This document shows positions 10,094 through 18,812 of a stretch of 64,000 nt of DNA, piece by piece; within the stretch, counting starts at the first letter, position 1, and every line of letters begins with the position of its first letter. The stretch is from Tumebacillus flagellatus (GTDB lineage: Bacteria > Bacillota > Bacilli > Tumebacillales > Tumebacillaceae). Where the stretch lies: positions 33,083-97,082 of the forward strand of contig NZ_JMIR01000014.1 in the NCBI RefSeq assembly GCF_000714935.1, written 5' to 3'. The notes under the pieces are model-generated. The model ran no database searches. It saw nothing but the letters and a program-made list of their open reading frames with translations, and was not told the origin of the DNA. A program made the translations under genes and the position numbers.

Positions 10094-10327
10094 TTACTGC
10101 AACGGGTTGGACAACAGGCTCAACTCCGGATTGGCTTCCAGAGTTTCTTGGCAGTGTTCACAAACCGTTTTGACATAGGTTGAATCTTGAATGGAATTAT
10201 AAGAAATTATATCGGCGGCCTCGGCGGGCGTCAAGGAATGCAGGCCCGTGCGCACATCGTGAATGTGCGAATTCGGCAGTTCGCCGACTTTGGTTTGGCA
10301 GTGACGGCAGGTATAGATGATGCTCAT
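10094..10327 (-). CDS. fin: Anti-sigma-F factor Fin
   Basis: Small zinc-binding protein (77 residues) that in Bacillus switches off forespore sigma F so that sigma G can take over. Two CxxC pairs, YTCRHCQ near the start and TVCEHCQE near the end, match the family. Start is the ATG at 10327 behind AGGAGGTGG. It is encoded between pth and mfd exactly as yabK is in B. subtilis. Confidence 0.93.
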   Translation of the reverse strand: MSIIYTCRHCQTKVGELPNSHIHDVRTGLHSLTPAEAADIISYNSIQDSTYVKTVCEHCQETLEANPELSLLSNPLQ

Positions 10328-10401
10328 ACGGTGTCCACCTCCTCCGTAGAAGCATACCCACTTTTTGCCGCCCTTAGCCGTCAACCGTTCGCCGAGATCG
10401 A

Positions 10402-10962
10402 CTAGCCGTTAAACCGGTTCATCGCGATGGTGAAGTTTTGGTCGATGATACAGTCTATGACGTCGGGGATTTTTGAGACCGCTTCGTCGATCAATTTCTG
10501 CTCTTCTTGTCGGAAATTCATCAGAACGTGCTTGATCGCGTCGCTGCCAGGCGCCGGACGCCCGATGCCCATGCGGATGCGCTGGAACTCTTGGGTGCCC
10601 AAGTGCTGGATGATCGACTTCACGCCGTTCTGCCCGCCGGCGGAACCCTTGGTGCGCAGTCGAAGTTTGCCCACCGGCGTGTCCATGTCGTCGTACACGA
10701 TGACGATGTCCTCGAGGTTGGGCTTGTACCACTTCATCGCTTCCGCCAAGGCGTTGCCGGAGAGATTCATGTAGGTCATCGGCTTGAGCAGGACGATCTT
10801 CTCGCCCTTGTGGTTGCCTTCGCCGTAGAGTGCTTGGAATTTGCTTTTGGTGATTTCGATGCGGTAGGCCTCGGCGAGTCTGTCGATCGCCATGAAGCCG
10901 ATGTTATGCCGGGTTTTTGCGTATTCCGGGCCCGGATTGCCCAGTCCAACGATCAATTTCAT
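10402..10962 (-). CDS. pth: Peptidyl-tRNA hydrolase
   Basis: Releases peptides from tRNAs dropped by stalled ribosomes. 186 residues, with VGLGNPGPEY and the catalytic His in KTRHNIGF at the N-terminus and YDDMDTPVGKLR in the middle. ATG at 10962 has GGAGGAGGT 11 bases upstream. In B. subtilis (spoVC) it is also required for sporulation. Start of the pth-fin-mfd-foldase unit. Confidence 0.97.
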   Translation of the reverse strand: MKLIVGLGNPGPEYAKTRHNIGFMAIDRLAEAYRIEITKSKFQALYGEGNHKGEKIVLLKPMTYMNLSGNALAEAMKWYKPNLEDIVIVYDDMDTPVGKLRLRTKGSAGGQNGVKSIIQHLGTQEFQRIRMGIGRPAPGSDAIKHVLMNFRQEEQKLIDEAVSKIPDVIDCIIDQNFTIAMNRFNG

Positions 10963-11000
10963 TTGAGAAGTACCTCCTCCTCGTATCTCTTTACGATAAC

Positions 11001-11041
11001 AAAAAAAGAGACCCCGCCGCAAGCGGCTAAGGGCCTTTTTT
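11001..11041 (-). terminator. Terminator after the peptide-binding protein gene
   Basis: GC-rich imperfect stem (about GGCCCTTAGCCGC against GGCGGGGTC) with seven Ts on the minus strand, just past the stop at 11063. Confidence 0.7.
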
Positions 11042-11062
11042 CGTAGAGTGTTTTTTTCCTCA

Positions 11063-13012
11063 TTACGGGGTGAGTTTGATGTTTCGCAGATCATACGTGT
11101 CTTGGGTGGAATTGAAGTACAGCCCCTGCACGTGCGGGTTGATCAACACCGACTTGCCTTGGAAGGCGATCGGCGTGATCGGCATGTCTTGCAGGAGAAG
11201 TTTCTCCGCCGCCATGAGGTCTGCGGTTCGACGCGCAGGGTCTTGCTGCAGGTTGGCTTTTTGCAACAGTTGGTCGAACGCCGGGTTGCTGTAGCCGGTT
11301 TCGTTGCTGACGCTGCCGGTTTGGAACAGGTCGAGGAACGTCATCGGGTCGTTGTAGTCGCCGCCCCAAAGTGCGAGCGAGATGTCGTATTGACCGGCTG
11401 TGGTCAATTGGGTGCGTTCGGCGAACGGAATGACCTTCACGTCCACGTCGATTCCCAACACGTCTTTCCATTGTGTTTTGACGAGTTCGGGATGCGGAAG
11501 CGGGGAGTCTGCAAGGACGGTGAGTTTGGGAAGTTGGTTCAACCCAAGCTCCCGAAGGCCGTCGGCCAACAACTGTTTGGCTCCCACTTTCGTATCGGTC
11601 GAGACCAGCGGGCCCGCTTTCTCCCGGTAGTCGGTGATGCTGTCCGGGACGAAGCCGGTGGCCGGTTTTCCGTCCTCCCCCCAGACGTGCACCGTAGCGG
11701 GCAAGTCGAGAGCGGCACTCAGGGCGCGGCGGATCTTGCTGTTTTTCAAGACGGAGTTGCGTTCGTTGTACTCCACGTACCCAAGCGAAGCGAGGGGAAT
11801 ATCCTGCATGTCCGGCGAGCCGACGAGATCGTTGTGAATGGCGGAAGGTACCGTCATCTCGTCCAACGCACCACCTTGATACATCGACTTGAGGAATTCG
11901 GGAGTGAAGTACGGCATCATCTGGAAGTGCACCTGTTGGAGTTGCACATGACTTCGATCCCAGTACGTGTCGCTTTTCTTCAACTGCAGATCGTACGGAT
12001 TCATACCCTCGATCTGATACGGCCCGTTGGTAAGCGATGTTTCCGCGACTGCTGCATATACCTCTCCTTGTTCGTCGAGAAACGATTTCTTCTGCGGAGA
12101 GAAGATGGGAGAAGCGGTCAACTGCGGGAACCACGGAATCGGGCGGTCGAGTTGCACCGTCAGCGTATGATTGTCTTCGGCATGCAAACCGAGTTCCCCC
12201 AGCGTGCCAGGGCCGTACTTGTAGTTGTGAACGCCCTTGATTCCGTCAAACAGGTACGAGAGGTTGACTTTGTTGTCGAGGTCGATCGCTCGTTTCCATC
12301 CGGTGACAAAGTCGTCGGCGGTGACGGGCGACCCGTCCGACCATTTCGCCTCCTCGCGCAGGTGGAACGTCCACGTCAAACCGTCTTGAGAAACCTCCCA
12401 CGATTTGGCGACACCGGGAACGACCTGTCCCTTCTGATCGAAGCGAACGAGACCTTCGTAGATTTGGCTGATCGCATACCAGTCATACGAGTTCGTAACC
12501 TGAATCGGGTCCACCGAAGTCATCATGTCCGCGACGTACAGATTCAACTGTTCCGTGGAATGCACACCGGACGAGGTCTCCACCGGAGCGTCGATGCTCA
12601 CGGTGTTCGTCCCATCGTCCCAGTTCACCGTCGCGCCGAGCGCTTCGACGAGAATCCGCAGCGGCACCATCGTCCGGTCGTTGACCACTTCCGGAACTGC
12701 ATCGAGAAGCTGAGGTTCTCCGTTGATCGAAGCAAGCGGCAAATCATGCATGAGAGTGATAAACGTATCGCCTTTTTTGACGATGACCGCCTCCATCTTT
12801 TCGTTCCAATACACTTGCGCCCCGAGCTTTTCCAGCACGCCGCGAAGCGGGATGTAGGTGCGGTCGTTTTTGACATAGGGTGCGACGTCAAACGATTGCT
12901 GTACACCGTTTACCACCACTTTCACCCCGTCGTCCGCCTGTGACGGAACCGGAATGGCGAGCAGAGAGAGCGCGGTCAGAGCGGCGAATGCGTGACGGAT
13001 CTGTTTTTTCAA
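11063..13012 (-). CDS. Secreted fusion of a copper-amine-oxidase N-like domain with a family 5 solute-binding domain
   Basis: 649 residues. A signal peptide (residues 1-26, cut near SQADD) is followed by one copper-amine-oxidase N-terminal-like (stalk) domain, seen as NDRTYIPLRGV...LGAQVYW and NDRTMVPLRIL...LGATVNW, to about residue 145. From about residue 155 to the end is an oligopeptide/nickel-type binding domain (SBP_bac_5), with AKSWEVSQDGLTWTFHLRE and WSDGSPVTADDF. Binding proteins for ABC peptide importers are usually lipoproteins; this one has no lipobox, so the stalk domain may replace the lipid as the wall or membrane attachment. No permease gene is adjacent. It separates ctc from pth, which adjoin in Bacillus. 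Confidence 0.88.
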   Translation of the reverse strand: MKKQIRHAFAALTALSLLAIPVPSQADDGVKVVVNGVQQSFDVAPYVKNDRTYIPLRGVLEKLGAQVYWNEKMEAVIVKKGDTFITLMHDLPLASINGEPQLLDAVPEVVNDRTMVPLRILVEALGATVNWDDGTNTVSIDAPVETSSGVHSTEQLNLYVADMMTSVDPIQVTNSYDWYAISQIYEGLVRFDQKGQVVPGVAKSWEVSQDGLTWTFHLREEAKWSDGSPVTADDFVTGWKRAIDLDNKVNLSYLFDGIKGVHNYKYGPGTLGELGLHAEDNHTLTVQLDRPIPWFPQLTASPIFSPQKKSFLDEQGEVYAAVAETSLTNGPYQIEGMNPYDLQLKKSDTYWDRSHVQLQQVHFQMMPYFTPEFLKSMYQGGALDEMTVPSAIHNDLVGSPDMQDIPLASLGYVEYNERNSVLKNSKIRRALSAALDLPATVHVWGEDGKPATGFVPDSITDYREKAGPLVSTDTKVGAKQLLADGLRELGLNQLPKLTVLADSPLPHPELVKTQWKDVLGIDVDVKVIPFAERTQLTTAGQYDISLALWGGDYNDPMTFLDLFQTGSVSNETGYSNPAFDQLLQKANLQQDPARRTADLMAAEKLLLQDMPITPIAFQGKSVLINPHVQGLYFNSTQDTYDLRNIKLTP

Positions 13013-13097
13013 TCAAAAAACTCCTCTCTCATCCTCCATAGTCTTCCAATTAACGAAACTGACTAAATAGTATCTTGATTCAGAATAAATGGCAAGT

Positions 13098-13127
13098 AAA
13101 AAAGAGCCCCTCCGCAGAAGGGACTCT
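13098..13127 (-). terminator. Terminator downstream of ctc
   Basis: GAGTCCCTTC / GGAGGGGCTC with a 3-base loop and six Ts on the minus strand. It lies about 170 bases past the ctc stop; that space is GC-rich and stays open in the ctc frame. Confidence 0.75.
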
Positions 13128-13295
13128 CTCACTTGTAAATCAAGCAGGCGCGCAACATGCTCTCAAAGCGTTGTGCACTTTGACGGAGCGCAGCCCGCCC
13201 GCGACTTCGAGGCGGTTGGCTTCCAGCAAGTCGATCAAGTACTGAAGCCAGCCAGGCTCGCGGGAACGGTGTGTTTTGTACAGATGGACAGTTGG

Positions 13296-13931
13296 TTAGA
13301 CGTTCGCTTCTTCGCCCTTGCCTTCGGTGTCGTGGACGAGCTCCGGTTCTTTCGGCTCGATCTCCGTTTCCGGCTCCGGGTTTCTCGCTTCCATCGCGAT
13401 GGCGATCACGTCGGTCGGCTCGTTTTGAAGCGAGACGTTCGGCGGCAGTTGCAGATCGGCGCAGGTGGAGTTCTCGCCGATCTCCAGCATCGCGATGTTG
13501 TGCAAGATGTACTCCGGCACGTCGGTCGGCAGGCAGCGGACGGTGACTTCGCGCAGGTTTTGCTGGATCACCGCACCGCGTTTTTCCACCGCTTCGAGGC
13601 CGTCGAGGATGATTTGCACGTCCACGTTGATCGGTTCGCGCAAGTTGACAGCGTAGAGGTCGATGTGCATCGGTTTGCGGTTGAGCATGTCGCGTTCGAT
13701 TTCGTTGACCATCGCGGAAATCGTGCCGGTGCCGTCGAGGGAGACGTCGACCAACACTTTGCCGTGGTGACGCAGTTGTTTAAACGACTCGCCGTTGATC
13801 GTGATCGGAGTCGGGGTTTGGTCTTTGCCGTAGATGATGCCCGGAATGTTGCCCGAGCGGCGGATGCGGTTGCGCTCGCCCTTGGTCAACTTCGTGCGCG
13901 GTTGTGCTTGAAGCGTGATGCGGTCTGCCAT
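13296..13931 (-). CDS. ctc: 50S ribosomal protein L25/general stress protein Ctc
   Basis: Binds 5S rRNA in the large subunit; a stress protein in Bacillus. 211 residues: N-terminal L25 beta-barrel (about 1-92) and the C-terminal TL5 domain, closing with an acidic tail. The ATG at 13931 follows GGGAGGGA. Gene order prs-ctc is conserved. Family range is 190-220 residues. Confidence 0.95.
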   Translation of the reverse strand: MADRITLQAQPRTKLTKGERNRIRRSGNIPGIIYGKDQTPTPITINGESFKQLRHHGKVLVDVSLDGTGTISAMVNEIERDMLNRKPMHIDLYAVNLREPINVDVQIILDGLEAVEKRGAVIQQNLREVTVRCLPTDVPEYILHNIAMLEIGENSTCADLQLPPNVSLQNEPTDVIAIAMEARNPEPETEIEPKEPELVHDTEGKGEEANV

Positions 13932-14026
13932 AAGATTGGGTCCCTCCCGGTAACGTACTGATCACTCCTACTTGGTCAGGATGCCCAAAATTGGCTCTGT
14001 TTACACCCGCCTCTTCGAACGACTGT

Positions 14027-14072
14027 AAAAAAAGCATGCACACGCCAAGGGTGGCGGTTGCATGCTTTTTTC
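14027..14072 (-). terminator. Terminator after prs
   Basis: Long stem AAAAAAGCATGCA / TGCATGCTTTTTT with an inner GCC/GGC helix. Works in both directions and overlaps the last codons of prs. Confidence 0.85.
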
Positions 14073-14074
14073 GA

Positions 14075-15037
14075 TTATTCCTTGTCAAACAGGGTGGAAA
14101 CCGACTCTTCTTCGTGGATGCGGATGATCGCGTCGCCGATCAGCGGAGCGATGGAGAGCGTGGTGATTTTGTCGCAGCGGCCCTCGCACTTTTCCTTGTC
14201 CACTTTGATCGAGTTGGTGACGACGACTTCCTTGATCACGGAGTCTTGCAGACGAGTCAGCGCCGGGCCGGAGAGCACCGGGTGCGTGCAGCACGCATAG
14301 ACTTCGGTGCAGCCGTTTTCCATCAGGTACTTCGCGCCTTGGACGATCGTGCCGCCGGTGTCGATCATGTCGTCGATCATGATCGCGGTTTTGCCGCGAA
14401 TCTTGCCGATGACGTTCATGACTTCGGAGACGTTCGGCTCCGGACGGCGCTTGTCGATGATCGCGATCGTGGCACCGAGGCGCTCCGCCATGCCGCGCGC
14501 ACGGGAGACGCCGCCCATGTCCGGGGAGACGACGACGATGTCTTCGAGCCCCTTCTGCGCGAAGTAGTCCGCGAGGATCTTCTCGCCGAGCAGATGATCA
14601 ACCGGAATGTTGAAAAAGCCTTGGATCTGGCCTGCATGCAGGTCCATCGTGATCACGCGGCCGGCGCCGGCGGTGGAGAGCAGGTCGGCGACCAGTTTCG
14701 CGGTGATCGGCTCGCGGGCGCGGGCTTTGCGGTCTTGGCGTGCATAGCCGTAGTACGGGATGACCACGTTGATCGATTTCGCCGACGCGCGCTTGAGAGC
14801 GTCGATCATGATCAGCAGTTCCATGAGGTGTTCGTTCGCCGGATTCGAGGTCGGTTGGACAACGTAGACGTCGCAGCCGCGAACGCTTTCCGTAATCTTG
14901 ATGCGGATTTCTCCGTCGCTAAAGCGGATGACGCTGGCATTGCCAAGCGGCACGCCGACATGATCGGCGATCTCTTGTGCCAGTTCCGGATTCGCATTCC
15001 CTGAGAAAATCTTCAACTTCGCGTCGCTGTATCCCAT
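14075..15037 (-). CDS. prs: Ribose-phosphate pyrophosphokinase
   Basis: Makes PRPP from ribose 5-phosphate and ATP for purine, pyrimidine, His and Trp synthesis. 320 residues. Signature motifs are [21 protein letters not shown] and the PRPP loop DDMIDTGGT. It follows glmU after 16 bases, as in Bacillus, so both are probably on one messenger. Confidence 0.97.
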   Translation of the reverse strand: MGYSDAKLKIFSGNANPELAQEIADHVGVPLGNASVIRFSDGEIRIKITESVRGCDVYVVQPTSNPANEHLMELLIMIDALKRASAKSINVVIPYYGYARQDRKARAREPITAKLVADLLSTAGAGRVITMDLHAGQIQGFFNIPVDHLLGEKILADYFAQKGLEDIVVVSPDMGGVSRARGMAERLGATIAIIDKRRPEPNVSEVMNVIGKIRGKTAIMIDDMIDTGGTIVQGAKYLMENGCTEVYACCTHPVLSGPALTRLQDSVIKEVVVTNSIKVDKEKCEGRCDKITTLSIAPLIGDAIIRIHEEESVSTLFDKE

Positions 15038-15053
15038 GTTCGCTGCAAGCTCC

Positions 15054-16442
15054 TTACGACTCTTTTTGATCCCGCAAGCGGGCTTTCAATTTTTCGGTAT
15101 AGCCTTCCTTGGTGACTTGACGCTCACGAGCCACGGCCAATGCGCCGTCCGGCACGTTGTCGGTCACGGTCGAACCTGCTGCCACGTACGCCTCGCTGCC
15201 GATGGAGATCGGAGCGACGAGGTTCGAGTTGCAGCCGATGAACGTGTTGTCGCCGACGAGGGTTTTGTGCTTGTGGAAGCCGTCGTAGTTGACGGTGATC
15301 GTGCCGCACCCGACGTTGATGTTCTCGCCGAACTCGGCGTCGCCGATGTAGGAGAGATGCGACACTTTGGTGCCGGCGCCGATCTTGGCGTTTTTGATCT
15401 CCACGAAGTCGCCGATTTTGGCGCCTTGGCCGATGTGCGCTTTCGGGCGGAGGTACGCAAACGGACCGACGGTCGCGCCCGCTTCGACGGTGCAATCGGA
15501 GAGCACCGAGTGCTTCACTTCGACGTCATCGCCGATGACGGCGTTGGTCAAGTGCGAGTTCGGGCCGATCACAGAGCCTGTGCCGATGACCGTCTTGCCT
15601 TCGAGCACGGTGCCCGGCAAGATGACGGTGTCGTTGCCGATCACCACGTCCACGTCGATGTATGTGTTGTTGGGGTCGATCAGCGTCACGCCGTTCATCA
15701 TGTGCTTCTCGGCGATGCGCTCGCGGATGATCGCGTTGGCGACCGCCAGTTGCGCGCGGTTGTTGATGCCTTGGATTTCCTTCGGCTCGCCGGTGATGAA
15801 CGCGGTGACGGTATGTCCGTCGCTGCGGAGCACTTCAAGGCAATCTGTCAGGTAGTATTCGCCTTGCGCGTTGTTGTTATCAATTTTCGACAGCGCATCC
15901 CAAAGCAGAGCGTTGTCAAACAGATAGACGGAGGAGTTGATCTCGCGGATTTGACGCTCCTTAGGCGTAGCGTCCTTCTCCTCGACGATGCGCAGCACGT
16001 TGCCCGCGTCATCGCGAACGATGCGGCCGAGGCCGAACGGGTTGTCGACGACGGCGGTCAACACGGTGACAGCAGCGCCGGACGCTTGGTGGTGCTCCTG
16101 CATCGCGCGCAGAGTTTCGCCTCGAATGATCGGGGTGTCGCCCGCGCAGATCAGCGTGGTGCCTTCCAAGCCTTGAAGTTGCGGACGCGCCATCATAACG
16201 GCGTGCGCCGTGCCGAGTTGTTCGTCCTGCACCGCGTATTCGAGATCGCCGAGCGCTTCCATGACTTGCTCGCGGAGTTTTCCGACGACGACGATTTGAC
16301 GGTCGACACCGGTCTCGGTCAGCGTGTCCAGAATGTGCTGGATCATCGGCTTCCCGCAGATCGGATGAAGAATCTTGTGCGTGTTGGATTTCATCCTCGT
16401 GCCCTGACCAGCTGCCAGAACCACCGCAAAGGTCCCTGCCAT
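15054..16442 (-). CDS. glmU: Bifunctional UDP-N-acetylglucosamine pyrophosphorylase/GlcN-1-P acetyltransferase
   Basis: Supplies UDP-GlcNAc for the cell wall. The N-terminal uridylyltransferase domain starts with [11 protein letters not shown]; from about residue 250 come the left-handed beta-helix hexapeptide repeats of the acetyltransferase. Total 462 residues. The second ATG (16442) is preferred because GGAGG lies 6 bases before it but abuts the first ATG at 16448. Confidence 0.96.
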   Translation of the reverse strand: MAGTFAVVLAAGQGTRMKSNTHKILHPICGKPMIQHILDTLTETGVDRQIVVVGKLREQVMEALGDLEYAVQDEQLGTAHAVMMARPQLQGLEGTTLICAGDTPIIRGETLRAMQEHHQASGAAVTVLTAVVDNPFGLGRIVRDDAGNVLRIVEEKDATPKERQIREINSSVYLFDNALLWDALSKIDNNNAQGEYYLTDCLEVLRSDGHTVTAFITGEPKEIQGINNRAQLAVANAIIRERIAEKHMMNGVTLIDPNNTYIDVDVVIGNDTVILPGTVLEGKTVIGTGSVIGPNSHLTNAVIGDDVEVKHSVLSDCTVEAGATVGPFAYLRPKAHIGQGAKIGDFVEIKNAKIGAGTKVSHLSYIGDAEFGENINVGCGTITVNYDGFHKHKTLVGDNTFIGCNSNLVAPISIGSEAYVAAGSTVTDNVPDGALAVARERQVTKEGYTEKLKARLRDQKES

Positions 16443-16585
16443 ATTCATCCTCCTGTCCAGTTTCCTTCATCTATAGGTAGAAAATATACAGTTTTGAGCA
16501 ACTATCCTATCACACTATATCTTAAAGGAATATGCATTTCAACCGCGTTCACAGGAATGTGAGAAAGATATGAGCGATTGGAAAA

Positions 16586-16612
16586 AAAAGATGCAGAGCG
16601 CGGGGGCTCTGC
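16586..16612 (-). terminator. Terminator after the 165-residue gene
   Basis: GCAGAGC / GCTCTGC with a 6-base GC loop and eight Ts on the minus strand; it begins 2 bases beyond the stop. Confidence 0.8.
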
Positions 16613-16613
16613 G

Positions 16614-17111
16614 TCATGGGTGCTCAATCTCCAGACCGATAAATCGAGATCGCGGTTGCAGGGCCTCGAAAAACCCTTCCCCGAACTTCTTCAGCTCCTC
16701 CTCGTTGCGTGCGGCCTCTTCCGGCGTCACGTCTTCGATCAAGGCGGAGTCGGAAAACACCAGCGACACCTCGTACGAGATCGTATCCACCAAAAAATCC
16801 ACCAACAACCGAGACTCCCATCCGTTCGGAAGCGTGATCTCTACCCGCAAAAGCACGTGGGTCTCCAGATCCTCTCTTGTTACCGCCTCGCACTCAAACG
16901 AAGGCTCGCCCTCCCAAATCCGCTCATACGTCATCTCTTGCGCCGGTGTCCCTTGCAGAAAGCTCGCCTTGCCCAAGATCGCTCCTTGCGTCAACAGGTA
17001 GCGGATCGCGGCTTGGATTTTTTCAGGCTGATACGGAAGTTCCAGACAGCCGGTGATCTTAAAAAACAGCCCAGTTTCCAAGGTCTTCCCGTTTTTCCGG
17101 ATTCCCCGCAT
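16614..17111 (-). CDS. Hypothetical protein
   Basis: 165 residues, not recognised. ATG at 17111 follows GGGAGGTC. It is soluble and acidic, with neither signal nor membrane segment, and ends in a Glu-rich stretch (EEAARNEEELKKFGEG). It is the last of four small genes transcribed in the same direction between proS and glmU, where Bacillus has none. Confidence 0.75.
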   Translation of the reverse strand: MRGIRKNGKTLETGLFFKITGCLELPYQPEKIQAAIRYLLTQGAILGKASFLQGTPAQEMTYERIWEGEPSFECEAVTREDLETHVLLRVEITLPNGWESRLLVDFLVDTISYEVSLVFSDSALIEDVTPEEAARNEEELKKFGEGFFEALQPRSRFIGLEIEHP

Positions 17112-17143
17112 GATATGACCTCCCGACCTGGACACATGCGTTT

Positions 17144-17641
17144 TTATTCACCAAACAGTTCATCTATTGCTTCTGAAAGAAAAGCCGCCTGTTCCTTGTC
17201 CTCCAACTCGTCGATCGCCTGCTGGAGTCTGCCGATGCACCATTCCCGCTCGTGCATCGAAATCTTGTCTTTGCAGGCTTGCAAAACGAGATAAGACTGA
17301 CGGCTGACCTCAAAGTTTCCTTCACACATGAACTGCACGAGTTTTTGTGCATGTTTCGAGCAGTCGAACGATTCCAACGCGTATAACAAACTTCCGCGAT
17401 TGCCCACGGTTTTCGGATCTTCGAGCAGTTCCATCAGCGGTTCGACCGCTTCTTGTGCCCCCATGTCGGAGAGGGCAATCGCGATCGCATTTCGGAATCT
17501 GGGATGATCCGTTTCCATCAGGTGGACAATCAGTTCCCCTGTTGCTTCGATACACTTCGTCTCTCCGTATTTCTCCACGATCTCAATGGCTTCCTTGAAA
17601 TTCCCCAGCTCAACTTTTTCCCGTAGTTCTTGAAGTTCCAA
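17144..17641 (-). CDS. HEAT-repeat-like protein
   Basis: 165 residues, almost all alpha-helical, with paired-helix repeats of the HEAT/armadillo kind (for example HPRFRNAIAIALSDMGAQEA followed by VEPLMELLEDP). Such folds bind proteins; no catalytic motif is visible. Start is TTG with AGAGGGTG 7 bases upstream. Target unknown. Confidence 0.7.
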   Translation of the reverse strand: MELQELREKVELGNFKEAIEIVEKYGETKCIEATGELIVHLMETDHPRFRNAIAIALSDMGAQEAVEPLMELLEDPKTVGNRGSLLYALESFDCSKHAQKLVQFMCEGNFEVSRQSYLVLQACKDKISMHEREWCIGRLQQAIDELEDKEQAAFLSEAIDELFGE

Positions 17642-17675
17642 TTCATCACCCTCTACATGAAGCAGGAACGGCTCC

Positions 17676-17978
17676 TTATTGTTGGGACAGCAGGTATAGA
17701 TAAAAAGGGTTGTAACCCGCGAGAAGCGCGATCGTGAAAAGCCCGATTCGAACAGGGAGTTTTTTCAGAAAGAGAAGGACCGCGGTGAGGAGGATCGCAA
17801 GAACCGAGACGGGTCCGGAGAAGATGATGTAGATCGGGTGGAACAGCAGTAACAAGTACACCCAGCCTGTGTGCTCAATCCCCATGATCCTGCCGAGTGT
17901 CAGTATCATCAGCGTGCCAAGCGCTTGATAGATCCCGAGAAGTAAAGGAACAGAAGCCCAACTCCACTTTTTCTCCAT
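17676..17978 (-). CDS. Small membrane protein
   Basis: 100 residues with about three hydrophobic helices (VPLLLGIYQALGTLMILTL, WVYLLLLFHPIYIIF, VLAILLTAVLLFL). ATG at 17978 has GAGGAGGAAGAGG just upstream. It starts 13 bases after the preceding hypothetical gene, so the two are one unit. Function not recognised. Confidence 0.65.
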   Translation of the reverse strand: MEKKWSWASVPLLLGIYQALGTLMILTLGRIMGIEHTGWVYLLLLFHPIYIIFSGPVSVLAILLTAVLLFLKKLPVRIGLFTIALLAGYNPFYLYLLSQQ

Positions 17979-17991
17979 AACCTCTTCCTCC

Positions 17992-18645
17992 TCACATCCG
18001 TGGGTCTCGCTCCGTACGTTCGCGCAAGACTTCCCAACTGGTAACGTTTTCTTGTTGATCAAACGGGATGTGCGTCCATTTCCGCTTTCCTTGTGTATCT
18101 GTAAACTCGACGTACAAACTGCCGGTATGATTTGTAGCTCGCTGCCATTCGAAGAATTTGTAGATCGTTTGCAGCGTGCCATCGAGGTCGCTGATTTTCT
18201 TGTGCAGGGTGATCGTGTAGGCCGTGTTGTCAGGGAGGATTGGGGCGGTGGACATTTTGTTGATGATCACCTGCACCTCCGCGTCTTGCTTGGGGTACAG
18301 ACGGGCCAACTCCTCCGATGCTTCTTGGGTCAAAGTGTGCATCGCGAGGTCATCCTCATATGTATCCTCCAATTCCCCGTCATAGTTTCTGTAGACCGTA
18401 AACGTGACTCCGTTTTGCAGATGAACCTCAGCGTAATAACTGTCATTCTTAAAGTCATGACCCACGTCTTGCTCGTAAGGTTCCGTGAAGTGCCGCTGCT
18501 CTCGCAGATACCGGTCCACCTCATGCCCGTACGCTTTCGCATCCCACGGGATTCCGTAATAAAACCGATACCACCACCCCAACACAACTACCGCCCCTAG
18601 AAAAAACAACACTTTCCTCGTCTTGCTCCAACTCTTCCAGTTCAT
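17992..18645 (-). CDS. Hypothetical single-pass membrane protein
   Basis: 217 residues. One N-terminal membrane helix (about residues 13-30, VLFFLGAVVVLGWWYRF) precedes an extracellular or lumenal domain of about 185 residues without recognised motif. ATG at 18645 lies 8 bases after TGGAGGGTG. Family unknown. Confidence 0.65.
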   Translation of the reverse strand: MNWKSWSKTRKVLFFLGAVVVLGWWYRFYYGIPWDAKAYGHEVDRYLREQRHFTEPYEQDVGHDFKNDSYYAEVHLQNGVTFTVYRNYDGELEDTYEDDLAMHTLTQEASEELARLYPKQDAEVQVIINKMSTAPILPDNTAYTITLHKKISDLDGTLQTIYKFFEWQRATNHTGSLYVEFTDTQGKRKWTHIPFDQQENVTSWEVLRERTERDPRM

Positions 18646-18767
18646 GAGCAACACCCTCCATCCCCGACAGACAATGCCATCCATTTCTTCATAGAAGCAA
18701 CCCCTCAACCATACTCACATCGGATTAACACCCATATATTAATATACATTCAACCCCTAGGTAAAAA

Positions 18768-18799
18768 CAAAAACCCCTGCCGACGATCAGCAGGGGTTT
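18768..18799 (-). terminator. Terminator after proS
   Basis: AAACCCCTGC / GCAGGGGTTT with a 9-base loop; T-rich on the minus strand after the stem. Confidence 0.85.
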
Positions 18800-18812
18800 C
18801 GCTAACTTGCAA

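Noticed and set aside
11048..12943. 631-codon plus-strand frame opposite the peptide-binding protein gene
   Set aside because: Antisense shadow; the minus-strand frame has signal peptide and recognised domains.
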